This document shows positions 60,701-64,000 of a stretch of DNA of 64,000 nt, one piece after another. The notes below the pieces were generated by a model. It saw only the letters and a program-made list of their open reading frames with translations, had not been told where the DNA came from and made no database searches. Every line of letters begins with the position of its first letter. Within the stretch, counting starts at the first letter, position 1. Where the stretch lies: NCBI GenBank assembly GCA_026636295.1, contig CP089456.1, positions 372,001 to 436,000 of the forward strand. The letters run 5' to 3'. Origin of the DNA: Medakamo hakoo. Lineage: Eukaryota > Chlorophyta > Trebouxiophyceae > Coccomyxaceae. Position numbers and translations under genes: made by a program.

Positions 60701-63264
60701 TGGCCGATCGCTTTGCCGCGGCCGGGCGCACGGCGGCGGCGGGCGCGCCGGCCGCGGCGGCGCGGGTGGCGGCGGCGCACCGTTTCGACCTCGCCTGGCT
60801 CACGGGCTTTGTCGTGGAAGGCGGCCTGGCCGACCCGGACGACACGCCGCTCCGTGACCTGCCGCCCAAGAGTCCGGATGACGTCATCCGGATATCTGGG
60901 TCCTTCCTGGCAGAGACCGCGAACCTGCTGTGGGAAGGCGGCACGCTGCTGCCATCCATCGTTGGCGCGGCCGCCCACGCCTGCCTGTGCGACAGCATCG
61001 CGGCCGAGGCTTTCAAGGGCGTAAGTTCCACAACCGCCGAAATTTTCAACCACGGTCATCATCTCCCACCACAATTTTCCGATCCTCAGACATTTCGCTG
61101 CCTTGCCGCGGCCCGCGCCCTGTGGGCCGGCGGCTCCGCCCTGGCTAAACGCGGAGACTGGGCCCAAGCCGCCACCGTGCTGGTCGGCGCAAAGGAGGCG
61201 ATCGACGCCGCGAAGGGCACGGGCCCGCCTCATGAAGACGCGCCGCGGATTTTGGCGTCCCTGGCCCAGGCCGTCTACAAAACCAGTGGGGACATCCGCC
61301 AGGCGCAAGACCTGTACGCCCAGGCCTTTGCGGCGCGCGCGCGGCCGACCGGGGCCGGTGGTGGGCGCGGCGGCGGCGGCGGGCGCCGCCTGTCGTCGCA
61401 AGCCCAGGCGGACCTGGCCGACGCGCTCGCCGAAGACGACGGCGACTTGCTGGAAGGCGCGGCGGGGCTGCTGCGCGTGGCGGGCGCCGACCGGGACGCG
61501 GAAGCGGTGTATCGGGAGGCGCTCGCCCACCGCGACCGCACGCGCGGGCCCGACCACCCCGCCACGCTGTCCGCCGCGAACAACCTTGCGGTGCTGCTGG
61601 CGTCTGCGTCGACCGTGCGCGGCGGCAGTGGCGACCGGGAGGGCGCGCTCGCGGCGGCGTCGGAAGCCGAAGCCCTGCACCGCAGGGTGCTAGGCGCCCG
61701 CGGGCGAGCCGCGGGCGGCTCGCCCGACCTGGCCGCGGCCGCGTCGGCATTCAACCTTGGCTCTCTCCTTGCACGGTGGCCGGGCGGGCCCGGCCGCCTG
61801 GAGGAGGCGGCGACGCTGCTGCAAGCCGCGGCGGCCGGGCGGGAAGCCGTGCTGGGACTGCACCACCCGCTGGTGTGGGAGGCGTGGGCGGCGCTGGTGC
61901 CGGTGTGCGCGGAGCTGGGGCGGAGCGGCGTGGCGCGCGCGCTCGCGACGGCCGTCCTGGAGGCGCGGCGGGCGGCGGCGGGGGCGCCACCCCCGCCGCC
62001 GCCGGCGCCAACGGAGGACGCGCTGGATGGCCCTGAATATACGCAGGCCGCGGCCGCGGCGGACGCAGCGCCGGCTCACCAGGCCTACGCGCACTCCGCG
62101 GCCGTGGCGGCGGGCCTGGACCTGGACGCCTTGGCGGCGGCGCGCGCGGCCGGCGCCGCGGGCGGCGGGCCGGGCGCCGCCGCCCTGCTCGGCCGCGCGG
62201 TCGCCACGCTGCGGGACGCGCTGCCGCACGTCGGCCTGGTCGCCGGCGCCGGCGACCGCGTCTTCGACGTCGACACGCTGCACGCCACACTGCTTTTCCC
62301 TAACTTGAATCCCAATACGACGCGCTGCCACGCCAGGCTGGCCGCCCTACAGCACGCGCGCGGCAGGGTGCTCGCCCAGGCGTTGCGGGCCGAGCTCGCC
62401 ACGCGCGCGCATGTCCCGTGCGAGGAGGAGGTGGGGCCGGGGGAGTGGTGGAGCTTCCTCGCGCTCCACGTCCAGGAGGGTGAAGCGTGCCGCTCCGGCG
62501 GGCCGTCCGGGCCGCCCAGCCTGGCGACCCAGGCCGCGCTGTGCGAGTCGGTGGCGGCCTTGAGACTTCCACCGGAATCAACGCCGAAAGAGACTGTGCA
62601 GCGCGTCCTGAACGTGTCCGCGCTCGCGGCCGCGATGACGGGCCTGGCCGCCGTCACGCGGGCCCCGGCGTCGCCGGCCGACGCCGTCGCCACGCTGGCC
62701 GCCCACCCGCCCGAAGCCTGGCTGTGCGCGGCCTGGCTGCAATTGGCCTTGCTGGCCCGCGGCGCCGCCACAACGCCCCCGCCCGCCGGCCTGCCGCTCA
62801 CGGCCATCATGTGGACGCTGCGGGAAGCCGGCAGCAGCAACGCGCCGCACGACGCGTGCCGGTCGCTGCCGCTCACCACCCGCCGCGCCATCGCCGCCGC
62901 GCACCTGGCCGCCGTGCCTCTCGTCGCCGCCCCAGCCGCCCGCCACCACGGGCCGGGCGCGGACCCCGAGACGTGGGGCGCGCCGGTGCGCCGGGCCGTC
63001 GTCTTGGCTGCTGCGGCGGCGCGCCGGGTCTTGCCACCGTCCACGCCCGCCCTGGCGCCGCGGGCGCCGGACGCGCAGGCGCCGGCGCGCGGCCGGCCAC
63101 CGCCGCCTGCCCTGCTGCGCCCGGCGTTTGCGGCTGCCTTTGTGTCCGCGCACGAACAGTTTTTACGCACAGCCCTGGCGATTGAGGGCTGCTCCGAGGC
63201 TGGGGTCAACGCCTTGCTGACCTATCTGAAGGCGACCAAGGATGAGAGGGATGAGGCGGCTTGA
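57796..63264 (+). CDS. Giant STAND-like NTPase with C-terminal TPRs (NLR-like), about 1800 aa
   Basis: The ATG at 57796 opens about 1822 codons (about 1799 if the intron at 61021-61089 is removed). The N-terminal part is alpha-helical, with no domain I can name. At about residue 500, GRTVWVAGEPGAGKATAVSA is a P-loop, but the Ser/Thr after GK is Ala. LARLAGTPRPALVLRVG would be the Walker B strand yet lacks the acidic pair. VLRGLPGLIRLAGPAIDCM resembles the GLPL motif of NB-ARC/STAND proteins. From about residue 1090, kinesin-light-chain-type TPRs appear: ALAKRGDWAQAATVLVGAKE, AEAVYREALAHRDRTRGPDH with TLSAANNLAVLLA, and AFNLGSLLARWPGG. The architecture is that of a signalling STAND protein; its ligand and role are unknown. 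It ends 131 bp before the SYLF gene. Confidence 0.75.
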   Translation: MDTVTGGRPSSAAVPAVPTPARDEEQRSRPPPTAGVRERTPPPPPRAATANGQHPPRPRLISMLASTASDAYALARHARYDGPDAIALAASIREAATAAERAWTAGRWGKGAARDAAAPALSAALEALPLLAALSAPGWLADITRARTRGMKWATVPAKHNAVVRRHVRDRLAAATASFRAAARPGGDPTEAGASEDGTGAQPRPPPAGPPAGSPWTLNPKTNVDEIHDVLHTQIRSGPAGLPSGHTTFLSSLRTADWGGDALAEIAPLLTLVPLLDVGAPAGPESAVTAAHQASLAADVRAEALRVCGPPDQASTFSGGADRGETAAVALRHPGLQALWLQAGGAAADRLPWESLWAALATSWDGGGDALAGAGEGDEDDEAAASARVAVQALMLSHGARAAVVRAVGGGASPSTAPFAPGPTCSIVELDDVVGLARGGLAGAETSAAVALAALQGGLVPPSIAAEAAGHLPPLPDVSVGLDRRAADLADTLKSGVGRTVWVAGEPGAGKATAVSAAARLLLDGGAWSAVRWVDLPNVGGPGLERARPPAAEGVEPSPAPVPAPAAGAASDGSGGDPPPPAATTPPAGPAAADAPPRPESAEPRSAPAQPPPPPTPPPPRTRPWSLDAADALGSAIMHAVGASPAPGVTDLTRALARLAGTPRPALVLRVGAPPPHDPQAPPPLAGTAAAARPPPGLVAVLRRLQDAPGLTTVVIWPHDAPPPDDLEATPAFVPPLDDDESRALLSALAPALASHNPDGAPGAPFTPVLRGLPGLIRLAGPAIDCMADPMEAVPGDARPPLDAALRSRLRGAVCGCGGDHGQPPEKLAAGLIGVGALPTDAGEAGVSHDQARPGFALRVLAYATAVAGGAPLSPALVAMLAQESDVDVRTKVFVPPTVAVGAGLLAAAAGAGVCEWAAGGMDAATVGSLAWRAVVARSSPHLHPLLGGLPAKKRTAHWHQLRNVAAWLADRFAAAGRTAAAGAPAAAARVAAAHRFDLAWLTGFVVEGGLADPDDTPLRDLPPKSPDDVIRISGSFLAETANLLWEGGTLLPSIVGAAAHACLCDSIAAEAFKGVSSTTAEIFNHGHHLPPQFSDPQTFRCLAAARALWAGGSALAKRGDWAQAATVLVGAKEAIDAAKGTGPPHEDAPRILASLAQAVYKTSGDIRQAQDLYAQAFAARARPTGAGGGRGGGGGRRLSSQAQADLADALAEDDGDLLEGAAGLLRVAGADRDAEAVYREALAHRDRTRGPDHPATLSAANNLAVLLASASTVRGGSGDREGALAAASEAEALHRRVLGARGRAAGGSPDLAAAASAFNLGSLLARWPGGPGRLEEAATLLQAAAAGREAVLGLHHPLVWEAWAALVPVCAELGRSGVARALATAVLEARRAAAGAPPPPPPAPTEDALDGPEYTQAAAAADAAPAHQAYAHSAAVAAGLDLDALAAARAAGAAGGGPGAAALLGRAVATLRDALPHVGLVAGAGDRVFDVDTLHATLLFPNLNPNTTRCHARLAALQHARGRVLAQALRAELATRAHVPCEEEVGPGEWWSFLALHVQEGEACRSGGPSGPPSLATQAALCESVAALRLPPESTPKETVQRVLNVSALAAAMTGLAAVTRAPASPADAVATLAAHPPEAWLCAAWLQLALLARGAATTPPPAGLPLTAIMWTLREAGSSNAPHDACRSLPLTTRRAIAAAHLAAVPLVAAPAARHHGPGADPETWGAPVRRAVVLAAAAARRVLPPSTPALAPRAPDAQAPARGRPPPPALLRPAFAAAFVSAHEQFLRTALAIEGCSEAGVNALLTYLKATKDERDEAA
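61021..61089 (+). other. Probable 69-bp stop-free intron inside the STAND/TPR gene
   Basis: The stretch begins GTAAGT, ends CCTCAG and is markedly less GC-rich than its surroundings. It is 69 bp (23 codons) long with no in-frame stop, so translation reads through either way. Removing it joins EAFKG to TFRCLAAARALW without a frame change. Confidence 0.7.
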
Positions 63265-63395
63265 GGGGTGGGGTGGTGGGGTGGGGTGGGGTGGGCTGGA
63301 ACACACTTGCGTTTCTCTGTGTGCGTTTCTCTCTCTTCTCTCTCTGTTGTTTGCGTGCGGGGGCCCACCACGACGCACGCGCCTCCCTCACGCGC

Positions 63396-64000
63396 ATGGC
63401 CGCCCCACCAGCGCCTGCTGCCCCGGCCGCGGCCGGCCTCCCGCTGGAGGACGCCGTCGCCCGCGCGCTGGCCCTGCTCGACGACCTGACGGACGAGGGC
63501 CGGGCCGCGAGCCACCATGGCGAAGCCCTCCGCGCCATCGACCTGGACGAGTGCGCGGCCATCGCGTTTTTGGACAGCACGAGGGCGGGCCTGGGCATTG
63601 TCGCCGGCCTGGGCAAGGGATTCGTGATCGCCAAGGTGTGTGAGCCGTGCGCCTTTTTTTTTTTTTGGGCGCATGCGTTTTTTTTTTTTCTCGCCATCAT
63701 CCCAGGACCGCATGAACCACACCCCCATCCACACCCCCCTCACACCAGATCCCGGGCAAGCGCGGCTGGTGGTCCGCCCCCCTCGCCGTCCGCGCGCTGC
63801 ACCTGTCCCTGGGCGCGTCGGCCGGCTTCCGCTCCACGTCCGCCCTGCTGACGCTGGACGGCGACGCCCTGCGCCGCCTGGTCACGCACCGGGCCCGCGG
63901 CCCCGCCGTCCGCCTGTCCGCCGGCGCGGCCCTGGCCGTCTCCTGCCCGTGCGCCGGCGGCGCGGCGTCCCGCGACGACTCCTTCGAGTTCGGCCTGGCC
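63396..64000 (+). CDS. SYLF (Ysc84) domain protein; 3' end off the right edge
   Basis: Exon one is 63396-63635 and exon two starts at 63749 (donor GTGTGTGA, acceptor CACCAG), joined in phase 0. IDLDECAAIAFLDSTRAGLG then IVAGLGKGFVIAK, and after the intron IPGKRGWWSAPLAVRALHLS with LGASAGFRSTSALLTL, follow the SYLF plan: a helix, then AxGIxxxP-like G-x-G-x-G and W-S-x-P-x-x-x. In yeast and animals SYLF proteins bind phosphoinositides and actin, and in plants SYLF-FYVE proteins act in vesicle traffic. The intron holds two long T-runs (63652-63666 and 63679-63690). The C-terminal part of the gene is beyond the window. Confidence 0.75.

Noticed and set aside
1-64000. Transposons, viral remnants, tRNA or rRNA genes, CRISPR arrays
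   Set aside because: No reverse transcriptase, transposase, integrase or capsid-like frame, no terminal repeats and no tRNA-like boxes were noticed on reading. A dedicated tRNA scan was not possible.
1-64000. High-GC bacterial (actinobacterial) origin
   Set aside because: GC and compactness resemble Streptomyces, but spliced genes with in-phase GT-AG introns, plastid and mitochondrial genes, condensin II and TOM6 show a eukaryotic nuclear genome.

Overview
The window is nuclear DNA of a photosynthetic eukaryote, almost certainly a chlorophyte green alga. The evidence is a plastid/plant gene set (15-cis-zeta-carotene isomerase, a ROOT UV-B SENSITIVE protein, a plant-type TOM6, an AP2/ERF factor, a CX2CX18CX2C GATA finger, a GT77 glycosyltransferase, plant-type TCP11), short spliceosomal introns with GT-AG ends, no Shine-Dalgarno sites or operons, and very high GC with Ala/Gly/Pro-rich insertions in nearly every protein. 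The genus cannot be read from the sequence.

The region is very compact: about 33 protein genes in 64 kb, often separated by only 25-150 bp. Convergent pairs nearly touch (7099/7124, 10063/10118, 48028/48102). Divergent pairs share short promoters (29912/30011 and 54291/54476). Introns are few (0-3 per gene) and most are under about 200 bp. The commonest 5' splice site reads GTGCGT. Because GC is so high, stop codons are rare and long spurious antisense frames cover most genes.

Layout. 1-7.1 kb: a mitochondrial carrier (running off the left edge), a SWIM-finger protein, DNA topoisomerase III alpha and TXNDC9. 7.1-12 kb: an isochorismatase-type hydrolase, a type II thioesterase and an SLC35F6-type transporter. 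12-20.5 kb: an F-box/LRR protein, an AP2/ERF factor, a small inner-membrane protein resembling a complex I subunit, a DHHC-type acyltransferase with a degenerate cysteine-rich domain, and a Gag1-clamp protein. 20.5-26.5 kb: RUS, Z-ISO, an F-box protein and a quinone-oxidoreductase-like MDR enzyme. 27-32.4 kb: two membrane proteins of unknown function flanking a FAM210-type protein and an ACOT13-type thioesterase. 32.7-41.6 kb: condensin II subunit D3 and a TCP11 protein. 42-46 kb: a chromatin factor joining GATA, CW-like and MBD-like domains. 46.3-53.3 kb: TOM6, choline/ethanolamine kinase, a METTL21-type methyltransferase, an organellar tyrosyl-tRNA synthetase and a GT77 glycosyltransferase. 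53.4-64 kb: a plastid-type membrane protein, a SMARCAL1-like annealing helicase, a small unknown protein, a giant STAND-like/TPR protein and a SYLF protein running off the right edge.

The genes do not form one pathway; they are the mixed housekeeping content of a small algal genome. The points that most deserve attention are the GATA-CW-MBD fusion, the NLR-like STAND/TPR protein with an altered Walker A motif and a stop-free intron of 69 bp, the TOM6/choline-kinase pair only 45 bp apart, and the DHHC enzyme lacking zinc-ligand cysteines. I saw no tRNA or rRNA genes, transposons, viral remnants or CRISPR arrays.
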